The notes beneath the pieces were generated by a model. It was not told where the DNA came from and ran no database searches. It was given only the letters and a program-made list of their open reading frames with translations. From contig WRGT01000067.1 in assembly GCA_009787025.1 (NCBI GenBank), positions 1-48,247 of the forward strand: DNA of 48,247 nt. Reading direction: 5' to 3'. The first letter of the stretch is position 1. Each line of letters starts with the position of its first letter. The stretch is from Spirochaetota bacterium. GTDB taxonomy: Bacteria; Spirochaetota; UBA4802; UBA5550. Below, piece by piece: positions 17,178-25,096 of the stretch. The position numbers and the translations under genes were made by a program.

Positions 17178-17927
17178 TTAATCTCTTTTTTTTGTAATAA
17201 AATTTATCATAACCGTATCTGTTGACGGGCTGTTATATGTATAGTCGCTGCAAATACGTAAAATCTCAAAGCCTTCGCTGTTCAGTAAAGATTCAATTTC
17301 GCCTTGAGAATATATCTTCTGTACATGCTCTTCTTTATAAACTTTCCCGTTGTCATGATGTATTTTAAATGATGATATTATATATTTTTTATTCCTGTCA
17401 TATTTATTGGTCCATTCAACATTTATCCCTCTGTTTTTGTAAGATGTGGTTTTGTTGTTAAAATTTTTTTCTATATTATACTCGGTTGTAATATCAAACA
17501 TAAAAATACTGTTTGTATGCATTGCATTTTTAGCGGATTTTAAAATATCTTTTATTCCGTCATCTGTAAGTTGATAATTCATAGTGTCATGAACGCTGAA
17601 TATAAAATCGAATTTTCTCTTTAAATAGAAGTTTCTTATATCAGCGCAGATTATTCTAAAATTTCCAAAAGCTCTTGTCTTTGCCATATTGAGCATACTA
17701 AGAGACCTGTCAATACCTAATATTTGATAGCCGTCGGATGAAAATTTTGCTCCGAATTTACCTGTACCGCATCCAAGCTCTAAAACTGTCGCAGGATTTT
17801 GAATATATAACAGCATTATACTTCGTATAAATTGATACCATTGCTCATAGTCAACATGGCGAAGCATATAATCGTAGATTTCCGCAATACCAGTATATGG
17901 TTTTGATCTTTTCATTTTTAATGCCAT
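17178..17927 (-). CDS. SAM-dependent methyltransferase (class I)
   Basis: A 249-residue methyltransferase. The SAM motif I is VLELGCGTGKFG near residue 56, motif II includes LGIDRSLSMLNMAK, then CADIRNFYLKRKFDFIFSVHDTMNY. The domain after it (YKNRGINVEWTNKYD and YSQGEIESLLNSEGFEIL) fits the Methyltransf_25/11 groups. The substrate is unknown. ATG 17927 is used here; ATG 17915 is possible, and neither has a strong ribosome-binding site. The gene is divergent from nikR. Confidence 0.85.
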   Translation of the reverse strand: MALKMKRSKPYTGIAEIYDYMLRHVDYEQWYQFIRSIMLLYIQNPATVLELGCGTGKFGAKFSSDGYQILGIDRSLSMLNMAKTRAFGNFRIICADIRNFYLKRKFDFIFSVHDTMNYQLTDDGIKDILKSAKNAMHTNSIFMFDITTEYNIEKNFNNKTTSYKNRGINVEWTNKYDRNKKYIISSFKIHHDNGKVYKEEHVQKIYSQGEIESLLNSEGFEILRICSDYTYNSPSTDTVMINFITKKRD

Positions 17928-18062
17928 AGCGCTATAGTTTTAAAGTCAATCATAATATAAAAAGTATTATTTATACTATTTTTTTATTGTATTGTAAACA
18001 ATTTATAGAATTAAGTATCTGTAAATATTATTTAATTTTTGATAAATTGCGGAGAAAATGTA

Positions 18063-18491
18063 ATGATAGATAAAAATATTGTAAGGTTCGGCGTTTCGAT
18101 TGATGAAAAGCTCATTACAAAGTTTGATGCCCATATCTTGGATAAAGGCTATGTGAACAGATCTGAGGCAATCAGGGATTTAATAAGGAATGAACTTGTA
18201 TCACAGCAGATAGAGGATCCGGATTCGGAATCTTTCGGTACACTAACAATAGTTTATAATCACCACCACGGAGATATATCTGATAAACTAAACCATTTGC
18301 AGCATGACTATTTTCGGAATATAGTATCTACAACCCATATACATCTTGATGCTCATAACTGCTTAGAAGTTCTTATTCTAAAAGGCAAGGCCGGTGTTCT
18401 AAAGTCCCTTGCCGACATGATACTATCCATAAAGAATGTCAGACATGGGAAGTTTGTTATAACTTCAACTGAGACTAATTTAGATGTATAA
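18063..18491 (+). CDS. nikR: Nickel-responsive regulator NikR
   Basis: A 142-residue regulator. The N-terminal ribbon-helix-helix (VRFGVSIDEKLITKFD, then RSEAIRDLIR) binds DNA and the C-terminal ACT-like domain binds nickel. The four high-affinity ligands are present with correct spacing: H81, H92, H94 and C100 (compare H76, H87, H89, C95 in E. coli), within TTHIHLDAHNC. ATG 18063 follows GGAG; the frame is open for 8 more codons but those lie upstream of the ribosome-binding site. No nickel permease lies next to it. The TonB/ECF locus at 27241-32190 is a possible target, but no classical GTATGA operator was found there. Confidence 0.93.
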   Translation: MIDKNIVRFGVSIDEKLITKFDAHILDKGYVNRSEAIRDLIRNELVSQQIEDPDSESFGTLTIVYNHHHGDISDKLNHLQHDYFRNIVSTTHIHLDAHNCLEVLILKGKAGVLKSLADMILSIKNVRHGKFVITSTETNLDV

Positions 18492-18625
18492 TTTTATCCA
18501 TATCTAATCTAAAAATTTTTCCATATTCTTATAAAAAAAATTTTTTTTGCTAAACAATAAAGATTCACGTAACGATAATATGAATAAGGGATATTATGGC
18601 CATTTGAAATGGTTTGAGGTAAAAG

Positions 18626-19489
18626 GTGAGGATAAGAGCGCAATCTATTACATTTGTTGCTGCTCTTTTAATGTATCTGTTTTTTTGCAATGATGCTTTC
18701 TCAAATAAAAAAAACAGTGCTGATTCTAAAAGGGCAGAGAGTAATGTAAAAGTTTATAAGACAGATGATAAAAAAGAGGCGCTAAGAGATAATAGAGACA
18801 TAACACAAAATGAGAAAGCCTATGGAAAGACCGGAAGTTCTAAACAAAATAGTAAACAAGAAACAACTAAATCTAATGTCAAAGAGAAAGATAAAAATTC
18901 AACTCAAAGAAATCCAACCGAATATAATTATTATATTGTAAAACAGGGTGATACCACATACGGCATTGCAAAGAAATCAAAGATTGATATAGATAGAATT
19001 TTAGAAATAAACAACCTCAATGAAAATTCAAAGATTTTTACAGGGATGAAGCTCAAAATCCCTTCGGAAAATACTGTTATAAAGAATGATAACAACCTGC
19101 CTAAAAAAAATAATGATAACGGTGAAAATCCGCAATTTTCATGGCCGTTAAAAAAAGTAAACGGATATAGTAAAGACGGCGAAGATGGCGTTAATTCCAT
19201 AGGGATGGTCATTAAAGGGAATCCTAAGGGAGATGTTATAGCGTCTGAGAGCGGGGTTGTAGGTAAAGTTGGGTATATGCGAGGTTATGGAAAATATATT
19301 GTTGTTAAACATGAAAAAAGGTATATTACAGTTTATTCAAATCTTATGGAAGTTAATGTAAAATCCGGCGATAAAATTAAAAAAGGTGCTAAAATAGGGA
19401 ATATTAGTGAGGATATGACATTGCATTTTCAAATTGATTATATGGGAAAACCGGAAAATCCGCTAAATCTGCTCCCTAAAAAGGGTTAA
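18626..19489 (+). CDS. Exported LysM protein with degenerate LytM/M23 domain
   Basis: A 287-residue protein starting at GTG 18626 (GAGG upstream). A signal peptide is followed by about 70 lysine/asparagine/serine-rich residues, a LysM peptidoglycan-binding domain (YYIVKQGDTTYGIAKK to GMKLKIPS, residues about 103-146) and a LytM/M23 fold (FSWPLKK, GDVIASESGVVGKV, YGKYIVVKHEKRYITVYSNL, LHFQIDYMG). The zinc-binding residues of active endopeptidases are lost: the usual HxGxD segment reads SIGMVIK, and the first His of HLH is Thr. It is therefore probably an activator or scaffold like NlpD or EnvC rather than an enzyme. Confidence 0.85.
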   Translation: MRIRAQSITFVAALLMYLFFCNDAFSNKKNSADSKRAESNVKVYKTDDKKEALRDNRDITQNEKAYGKTGSSKQNSKQETTKSNVKEKDKNSTQRNPTEYNYYIVKQGDTTYGIAKKSKIDIDRILEINNLNENSKIFTGMKLKIPSENTVIKNDNNLPKKNNDNGENPQFSWPLKKVNGYSKDGEDGVNSIGMVIKGNPKGDVIASESGVVGKVGYMRGYGKYIVVKHEKRYITVYSNLMEVNVKSGDKIKKGAKIGNISEDMTLHFQIDYMGKPENPLNLLPKKG

Positions 19490-19602
19490 AATATAATATT
19501 TTCTACTTATATTAGTATCAATTTTATTTTGCTTGACTTGCAGATTAAATTCTTTTTTCTATATCTATGAATATACTTTAAGAATATTATAAGGAATTTA
19601 CA

Positions 19603-20823
19603 ATGAAAAAGTGGCTAATCTCAGGAATGACCATCTTAAACCCTGATAAAACTACTGAAAAGGCTAATATATTAATTGAAAATGGGAGAATATCTTCAGT
19701 TTCTAATAAATCTGTTGATACCAATACTTCTATTAATGTAAGCGGGGTAATTTCAGCAGGATTAATCAATTCACATGATCATCTCTTAGGAAATTACTAT
19801 CCGAAAGTAGGTAATGGTCCTTATGAAAATTGGCTCCCATGGGATAATGACTTAAAGAGTTCCCCGGTATATCAAGAGAGGCAGCAGATAGAGAACAGGG
19901 ATCTTTATTTACTTGCCGCATACAGGAACCTTATTTCAGGGGTTACAACCGTATCCGACCATATACCTCATTTTGTAGCAGCGCCATTCTATGATATACT
20001 TCCTACAAAGGCTATAAGGGATTATGCTCTTGCCCATTCCATAGCATCATTTGCGCTTGCATGGGGTGATGGAATTGAGGCTGAGTATAAAAAGGCTGTT
20101 GATAATGATATACCGTTTATTACGCATATATCGGAGGGATTTGATTCGGAGACTGTAAATGATATTACAACTTTAGATAAAAAGGGCGGTTTAGGAGATC
20201 ACTCTGTATTGATTCATGGGATAGCTTTTTCTGAAAAAGATATGGATTTAATAAAAAAGAAGGATGCCTCTGTAGTATGGTGCGCCGACTCAAATATGTT
20301 TATGTTTAATAAAACTACAAACATAAAGATGCTCCTTGACAAAAAAATCAATGTATGTATAGGTACAGACTCACCGATGTCCGGAGGAGAAAATTTACTA
20401 TATGAAATGCGTTTCGGGAAAAATTTGTATAAAAAACTTTACGGCTCGGAATTAAGCGATGAATTAATCTATAAAATGGTAACAGTTAATCCTGCTAAGG
20501 CTTTCAGGCTTTACGACTCCGGAGATATTAGAGAGGGAAATATTGCAGATTTAATTGTTGTTAAGGATAGAGGCGGTTCTTATATTAATTCTGTAGTTTC
20601 TGCCGAATTAAAAGACATTATGCTTGTAGTTATTAATGGTTTGCCTGCTTATGGAGATGTAGAATTTTCATCGCTGTTTGATTCTCTTGGCGTTAAATAC
20701 CAGAATTTAGCAGTAGCTGGAAAAGAAAAAGTTGTTATTGGCGACCTAAAGGGTCTTTTAAAAAGAATAAACAGGGCTGTGGGATTTAAAAAAGAGTACC
20801 CGTTTATGCCTGTAGATATTTAA
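19603..20823 (+). CDS. Amidohydrolase-family metal-dependent hydrolase
   Basis: A 406-residue protein of the amidohydrolase superfamily (TrzN/SsnA-like group). The beta strand with GLINSHDHLLG provides the HxH metal pair, ITHISEGF the third histidine, LIHGIAFS the fourth, and CIGTDSPMSGG the catalytic Asp. The C-terminal composite strand region (GDIREGNIADLIVV) is typical. Members deaminate or dechlorinate cyclic amines and purine-like rings; the substrate is not predictable. AAGGAA precedes ATG 19603. It precedes the two cyclic-nucleotide-binding proteins on the same strand, 18 bp apart. Confidence 0.85.
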   Translation: MKKWLISGMTILNPDKTTEKANILIENGRISSVSNKSVDTNTSINVSGVISAGLINSHDHLLGNYYPKVGNGPYENWLPWDNDLKSSPVYQERQQIENRDLYLLAAYRNLISGVTTVSDHIPHFVAAPFYDILPTKAIRDYALAHSIASFALAWGDGIEAEYKKAVDNDIPFITHISEGFDSETVNDITTLDKKGGLGDHSVLIHGIAFSEKDMDLIKKKDASVVWCADSNMFMFNKTTNIKMLLDKKINVCIGTDSPMSGGENLLYEMRFGKNLYKKLYGSELSDELIYKMVTVNPAKAFRLYDSGDIREGNIADLIVVKDRGGSYINSVVSAELKDIMLVVINGLPAYGDVEFSSLFDSLGVKYQNLAVAGKEKVVIGDLKGLLKRINRAVGFKKEYPFMPVDI

Positions 20824-20841
20824 TTTAAATAAGGAGTAGTA

Positions 20842-21645
20842 ATGGCTGGCGGATTTCAAAGCAGTATAATTACAAGGAGCTATAAGTCCGGCTCGATTAT
20901 ATATTTTGAAAATGATAAGAGTGAGTATATATATATACTAAAATCAGGTCGTGTGATACTGACATATACTAAAATTGATACCGGCGAGGAGATAAAAGAA
21001 GAGGTAAGGCAGGGTGAATTTTTTGGAGTAAAATCAGCTCTTGGAAAATATCCGAGAGAGGAGACAGCTCAGACAATTGGAGATACTGTTATACTATTAC
21101 TTACAATGGCTGATTTTGAAAGGATGATACTCCGCAATGTAAATGTTGTAAAGAAGATGCTGAGAGTATTTAGCAATCAATTGAGAAAATTAAATAAGAC
21201 TGTCAGAACAGTCTTGGGAGAAAGCGATAATATCCATCCTGATGTTGAACTATTTAGAATAGGAGAGCATTATTATAAAGCCGGTGATTATAATAAAGCT
21301 ACTTATGCATTTAAGAAATATATGGAATACTATCCTAATACGGATTATTCAAAGCTTGCAATGGATAGAATTAAAGATATCAGTTTAGGCGGAGTTTCAT
21401 CTGATAAACAGAAAAAAACATCTTCGGATAACATTTTATCGGATTTCACAACGGATAATGACTCATTCAATTTTGATGAAACATTAGCTTCAGACAAAGA
21501 TACAAAACATGATTTCAGCTTTGACACAAATTTTGATAATAATAATTCTAATACATATAATGAAATGGATAATTTCCTTTCTGATGGAGATAAAATTGAT
21601 GATTTTAACGATTTTGATTTTAAACCGCCTAAAAAAAAGAGTTAG
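20842..21645 (+). CDS. Cyclic-nucleotide-binding-domain protein with TPR and acidic tail
   Basis: A 267-residue protein. Residues about 12-115 form a cNMP-binding (cupin-like) domain with GSIIYFENDKSEYIYILKSGRV and QGEFFGVKSALG. A short TPR/YbgF-like helix pair follows (FRIGEHYYKAGDYNKATYAF, EYYPNTDYSKLAMD). The last 75 residues are rich in Asp, Asn, Ser and Phe and look disordered. There is no helix-turn-helix, so it is a sensor or adaptor and not a direct DNA-binding regulator. AAGGAG precedes the start. The next gene, 8 bp on, has the same sensor domain, suggesting they work together. Confidence 0.82.
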   Translation: MAGGFQSSIITRSYKSGSIIYFENDKSEYIYILKSGRVILTYTKIDTGEEIKEEVRQGEFFGVKSALGKYPREETAQTIGDTVILLLTMADFERMILRNVNVVKKMLRVFSNQLRKLNKTVRTVLGESDNIHPDVELFRIGEHYYKAGDYNKATYAFKKYMEYYPNTDYSKLAMDRIKDISLGGVSSDKQKKTSSDNILSDFTTDNDSFNFDETLASDKDTKHDFSFDTNFDNNNSNTYNEMDNFLSDGDKIDDFNDFDFKPPKKKS

Positions 21646-21653
21646 GTGAATTT

Positions 21654-22301
21654 ATGTTTGAGCTTGACGAAAAATTTTTTGGCAGATTTGGGGCAGAATA
21701 TCTTCCAAATCAAATTATTTTTTGTGAATTTGAACCCGGCTATGAATTTTATTTTATTCAGAAAGGGCGGGTAAAAATTTCAAAAATAATCAATGATATG
21801 GAGAAGACTGTAGATGTCCTTGGACCGGGCGATGTTTTCGGAGAGATGGCAATTCTTGAAGAAGAACCAAGATCTGCAACTATTATTGCTTTAGATAATG
21901 TCAGAGTTTTAAAATTTCATAGGGATAATTTTGATGTGCTTCTGCAGGGAAATCCTCAATTAGCATATAAACTTCTTTTAATATTTTCAAAACGTATATA
22001 TGATGCAAAACGGAGATTGATGATTCTTCTCCTTGAAGAACCCTTGGTTAAGGTTATGGATGTACTAATTATGCTTGCAGAACAGAATCCGCAATATGAC
22101 TTAGAGGGCGAGATAATTCTATATACAACAATTCAGCAGGTGGCAAGTTGGGCTGGTATGGCTCCTGCAGATGCGCAAAAAGAATTGACACATTTAGCGC
22201 GTGTTGACAAAATTGATCTCTATGAGGATAAAATAGTAGTTAAGAATATCCGGGATTTTCAACGCATAATTGCTTCCAGGAGAAAAAATCTTTACTCCTA
22301 A
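21654..22301 (+). CDS. Crp/Fnr-like protein with cNMP-binding domain
   Basis: A 215-residue protein. The N-terminal cNMP domain has the typical GYEFYFIQKGRVKIS and the phosphate-binding cassette-like FGEMAILEEEPRSATIIAL, a much better fit to a true cyclic-nucleotide pocket than its upstream neighbour. The C-terminal region (EIILYTTIQQVASWAGMAPADAQKELTHL) fits a winged helix-turn-helix where Crp would contact DNA, although it is divergent. A transcription regulator is the best guess. It lies 12 bp before tRNA-Arg. Confidence 0.82.
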   Translation: MFELDEKFFGRFGAEYLPNQIIFCEFEPGYEFYFIQKGRVKISKIINDMEKTVDVLGPGDVFGEMAILEEEPRSATIIALDNVRVLKFHRDNFDVLLQGNPQLAYKLLLIFSKRIYDAKRRLMILLLEEPLVKVMDVLIMLAEQNPQYDLEGEIILYTTIQQVASWAGMAPADAQKELTHLARVDKIDLYEDKIVVKNIRDFQRIIASRRKNLYS

Positions 22302-22313
22302 GTTAATAAAACT

Positions 22314-22387
22314 GCTCCCGTAGCTCAGGTGGATAGAGCAGCGGTTTCCTAAACCGTGTGTCGGTGGTTCGAGTCCTCCCGGGAGCG
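22314..22387 (+). tRNA. tRNA-Arg (anticodon CCT)
   Basis: Cloverleaf: acceptor GCTCCCG/CGGGAGC, D-arm with GCTCAGGTGGATAGAGC, anticodon loop TTCCTAA giving CCT (reads AGG), and T-loop TTCGAGT. The T-stem GGTGG/CCTCC has one central T-T mismatch. CCA is not encoded. Confidence 0.93.
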
Positions 22388-22406
22388 ATAGAGTTTACTC
22401 AACAGC

Positions 22407-22634
22407 GCTGTCTAATAAGTAACAAGAGTAAACGATTAGTATATACCTGCGTCATTGCGAGCGCTTCAGCTCGTTTGAGTATAGATTGTGTAACCTGCGC
22501 GTGGCAATCCAGAGTTTTAATTTATCCACTGGATCGCCACGCCGAGTTTGCACTGTCTTACTAACGAACTTAAAACACGGCTCGCGATGACGTAATAATG
22601 TAACGGATTGCCTGCCTGTTACTTATTGGACAGC
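22407..22634. repeat. Dispersed palindromic repeat, copy 2 (full-length, with terminal inverted repeats)
   Basis: This is the most complete copy, about 228 bp. The ends GCTGTCTAATAAGTAACA (22407-22424) and, in reverse, GCTGTCCAATAAGTAACA (22634-22617) match at 17 of 18 positions. Inside lies the core palindrome from GTCATTGCGAGC (22451) to GCTCGCGATGAC (22591), with inner arms GCGTGGCAATCCAG and CTGGATCGCCACGC. No coding capacity or target duplication was seen. It ends 24 bp before prfA and fills the whole tRNA-prfA spacer. Confidence 0.87.
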
Positions 22635-22658
22635 CCCATTTTTTCATTGAGGAAATGT

Positions 22659-23726
22659 ATGGATGCAAAGTTAAATGAGATTAAACATCGATTTGAAGAG
22701 ATTGAAAAACAGCTAAGTAATCCTGAGGTGGTATCTGACCAGAAAGTTTTTAGAGAACTGAATAAAGAACACTCACAGCTCTCACCTGTTGTAAATAAGA
22801 TAAATGAATATAATAAGTGTGTTAAGGATCTGTCGGATAGTAAAGAACTCATAAAGTCGGAAGATGATCCTGAAATGAAAGAGATGCTTTCTTTAGAGAT
22901 AACTTCATTAGAGGATAAAATAAAAGAGCTTAATGACAGGTTGATGATTATGCTGATCCCTGCGGATCCTAATTCGGGAAAAGATATTATTATTGAAATT
23001 AGGGCTGGTACAGGCGGTGATGAGGCTTCTCTCTTTGCAGCGGATCTTTTCAGAATGTACACAAGATACGCCGAAACTAAGGGATGGAAGGTTGAGTATC
23101 TTGAAGTGAATACAAATGAAATCGGCGGATTTAAAGAGGTATCATTTTCTATTAAAAGCAATGAAGCCTATGATGCTTTTAAGTATGAGTCCGGGACACA
23201 CAGGGTTCAAAGGGTTCCTGAAACAGAGGCTTCGGGAAGGATTCATACATCTGCTGTTACGGTTGCAGTTCTCCCCGAAGCGGAAGAGGACGAGCTTGTT
23301 ATAGATCCCAATGATATCAGAGTAGATGTTTACAGGTCGTCAGGTCATGGAGGTCAGTCTGTAAATACTACCGATTCTGCCGTAAGGATTACACATATCC
23401 CTACAGGTATGGTTGTGACATGTCAGGATGAAAAGTCGCAGATAAAGAATAGAGCTAAAGCCTTAAGGGTTTTGAGCGCCAGACTCCTTGAAAAAAATAA
23501 TGCAGAAAAACAGGCAAAAGAATCACAGATGAGAAAATCACAGGTAGGTTCGGGTGATAGAAGCGAAAGAATCAGAACTTATAACTATCCCCAGTCAAGA
23601 GTTACAGATCATAGAATAGGACTTACTCTATACTCCCTTGAAAAGGTATTGGAAGGGGAGATGGATGAACTCATTAATAGTCTCAAGAAATTTGAAAATG
23701 AATCATTGCTTAAAGATTTGAGATAG
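22659..23726 (+). CDS. prfA: Peptide chain release factor 1
   Basis: A 355-residue RF1 recognising UAA and UAG. The catalytic GGQ is at residues 231-233 in SSGHGGQSVN, and the anticodon-like PxT motif is PET (187-189) in RVPETEASGRIHTS, the position of PAT in E. coli RF1. RF2's SPF motif is absent. ATG 22659 follows GAGGAAA; the frame is open upstream into the repeat element, but that extension is not part of the family. The gene is followed after 29 bp by prmC, which methylates the glutamine of GGQ. Confidence 0.95.
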   Translation: MDAKLNEIKHRFEEIEKQLSNPEVVSDQKVFRELNKEHSQLSPVVNKINEYNKCVKDLSDSKELIKSEDDPEMKEMLSLEITSLEDKIKELNDRLMIMLIPADPNSGKDIIIEIRAGTGGDEASLFAADLFRMYTRYAETKGWKVEYLEVNTNEIGGFKEVSFSIKSNEAYDAFKYESGTHRVQRVPETEASGRIHTSAVTVAVLPEAEEDELVIDPNDIRVDVYRSSGHGGQSVNTTDSAVRITHIPTGMVVTCQDEKSQIKNRAKALRVLSARLLEKNNAEKQAKESQMRKSQVGSGDRSERIRTYNYPQSRVTDHRIGLTLYSLEKVLEGEMDELINSLKKFENESLLKDLR

Positions 23727-23755
23727 TAATGTAATATAAAATGTAAGGTAATGTT

Positions 23756-24586
23756 TTGCTTTTAGGTGATATTGTAAAAGATACTACACTCCTTTTTAAA
23801 GAAAAAGGTATTGAGACCCCTTCACTTGATGCGGAAGTTTTAATCTCTTCTGTGCTTGATATTGACAGATATAAACTTGTCTCACATAGAGACAGGGCGC
23901 TGGACAGTAAAGAAATCTCAAAAATAAAAAAATATACTGCGCGCAGGTTAAAGTTTGAACCTGTAGCCTATATAGTCGGCGTTAAAGAATTTTATTCGCT
24001 TGAATTTATTGTAAACAGAGATGTTCTTATCCCGCGTCCCGAAACAGAACTTTTAGTTGATATGGCGGTCTATTGGGGTGAGACCGGCGGTATGGTTTTG
24101 GACCTGTGCACAGGCTCAGGCGCTGTTGCTGTGGCATTAAAGCATAACAGGCAGGATTTGGATGTTTATGCTTCGGATATATCAGGCAAGGCTTTAAAAA
24201 CAGCAAGGAAAAATTCCAATAATATACTTGGTCCGAAAAAAATTAAATTCTTTGAAGGCGATCTTTTTGCTCCCTTTAAGGGACTTAGATTTAACATGAT
24301 TGTTTCTAATCCTCCCTATATTGACATCAATCTAAAAGATAAGATGCAGAGAGACTTAAGCTTTGAACCCGAATCAGCGCTTTTTGCGGAAAATCATGGA
24401 AAGAAAATTATAGAAGATATTATTAAGAACTCTATTAATTATATCAAAGACAACGGCGTGCTTCTGCTTGAAATCGGCAGCGACCAGCAAGAATTTGTTC
24501 GCAGTAAGGGTAAAAAGCACGGATTTACAGTGTCAGTGCTTAATGATTATGCAGGCTTGCCAAGAGTGGCTGTTTTAAAAAGATAA
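23756..24586 (+). CDS. prmC: Release factor glutamine methyltransferase PrmC (HemK)
   Basis: A 276-residue enzyme with the N-terminal helical domain (DIVKDTTLLFKEKGIETPSLDAE) and the SAM domain with PRPETELLVD, VLDLCTGSGAVAVAL and the substrate-binding IVSNPPYI (NPPY motif, binds the RF glutamine). It methylates the GGQ glutamine of RF1 and RF2. Translation begins at TTG 23756 after AAGG; no in-frame ATG is better placed. It is paired with prfA, the common gene order. Confidence 0.93.
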   Translation: MLLGDIVKDTTLLFKEKGIETPSLDAEVLISSVLDIDRYKLVSHRDRALDSKEISKIKKYTARRLKFEPVAYIVGVKEFYSLEFIVNRDVLIPRPETELLVDMAVYWGETGGMVLDLCTGSGAVAVALKHNRQDLDVYASDISGKALKTARKNSNNILGPKKIKFFEGDLFAPFKGLRFNMIVSNPPYIDINLKDKMQRDLSFEPESALFAENHGKKIIEDIIKNSINYIKDNGVLLLEIGSDQQEFVRSKGKKHGFTVSVLNDYAGLPRVAVLKR

Positions 24587-24599
24587 AGGATTATATAGA

Positions 24600-24875
24600 C
24601 TAAATCTCTTCCCTGATCTTTTCCCATGGGATATTATTTTTTGGATTATATTTTTTCAATCGGGATTCTATAGAATTTTTAATCTCAAATTGTTCATATA
24701 TCTCCTCAATTTCTTTTAAATACTCATATTCACTATAAGAGAGCAATACTGCTTCCATATTGTTATTTTTTAATATAAATACTGCATTCCCGGAATCCGA
24801 TAAATCCCGAACTGTCTGAGTGAGTTCCTTTTGGAGCCGTGTAATAGGTACCATCTGCCTGGTTTCTACCAACAT
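24600..24875 (-). CDS. Phd/YefM-type antitoxin without an adjacent toxin
   Basis: A 91-residue protein with the Phd/YefM fold: MVPITRLQKELTQTVRDL (DNA-binding N-terminus), AVFILKNNNMEAVLLSYSEYEYL (hallmark strand-helix) and a charged C-terminal tail that would thread a toxin. AAGGAG precedes ATG 24875. The next gene on either side is prmC or tRNA-Sec; no RelE, Doc or PIN toxin frame follows its stop. It is either an orphan regulator or the survivor of a decayed pair. Confidence 0.82.
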   Translation of the reverse strand: MLVETRQMVPITRLQKELTQTVRDLSDSGNAVFILKNNNMEAVLLSYSEYEYLKEIEEIYEQFEIKNSIESRLKKYNPKNNIPWEKIREEI

Positions 24876-24914
24876 ATAATTCTCCTTATAAATATATATA
24901 TAATTCTATATAGT

Positions 24915-24944
24915 ATATTACGTAGAAAAGAACTATTATGTCAA
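24915..24944 (-). promoter_or_regulatory. Promoter of the orphan antitoxin
   Basis: Minus-strand TTGACA (24944-24939) and TAATAT (24920-24915) are separated by 18 nt. The leader to ATG 24875 is about 35 nt and has a ribosome-binding site, unlike the leaderless layout of three other toxin-antitoxin promoters in the window. Confidence 0.5.
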
Positions 24945-24991
24945 GTTATTTTTTATTGAAAATTTATCAGGCTGTTTCTTTATTAAATCAG

Positions 24992-25081
24992 GGAAGAGGA
25001 TGGAATCCGGTGGTTCTCGCGGTCTTCAAAACCGTTGGCTGTAATTTATTGCAGCGGCAGGTTCGATTCCTGCCCCTTCCG
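24992..25081 (+). tRNA. selC: tRNA-Sec (anticodon TCA)
   Basis: The 90-nt length, anticodon loop CTTCAAA (anticodon TCA, reads UGA), seven-base-pair variable arm (GCTGTAA with TTGCAGC, one wobble) and T-arm GCAGG TTCGATT CCTGC match bacterial selenocysteine tRNA. The acceptor reads GGAAGAGG against the 3' strand CCCCTTCC or CCCTTCC, leaving one A opposite C or bulged. The encoded 3' end is GCA, not CCA. Confidence 0.9.
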
Positions 25082-25096
25082 CATAAATATAATCTG

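Noticed and set aside
18000-18062. Classical NikR operator (GTATGA with inverted partner) near nikR or the TonB/ECF spacer
   Set aside because: No matching dyad was visible in either place.
22619-23161. A 180-residue minus-strand frame antisense to prfA
   Set aside because: It is a low-complexity Ser/Leu-rich shadow of a conserved gene.
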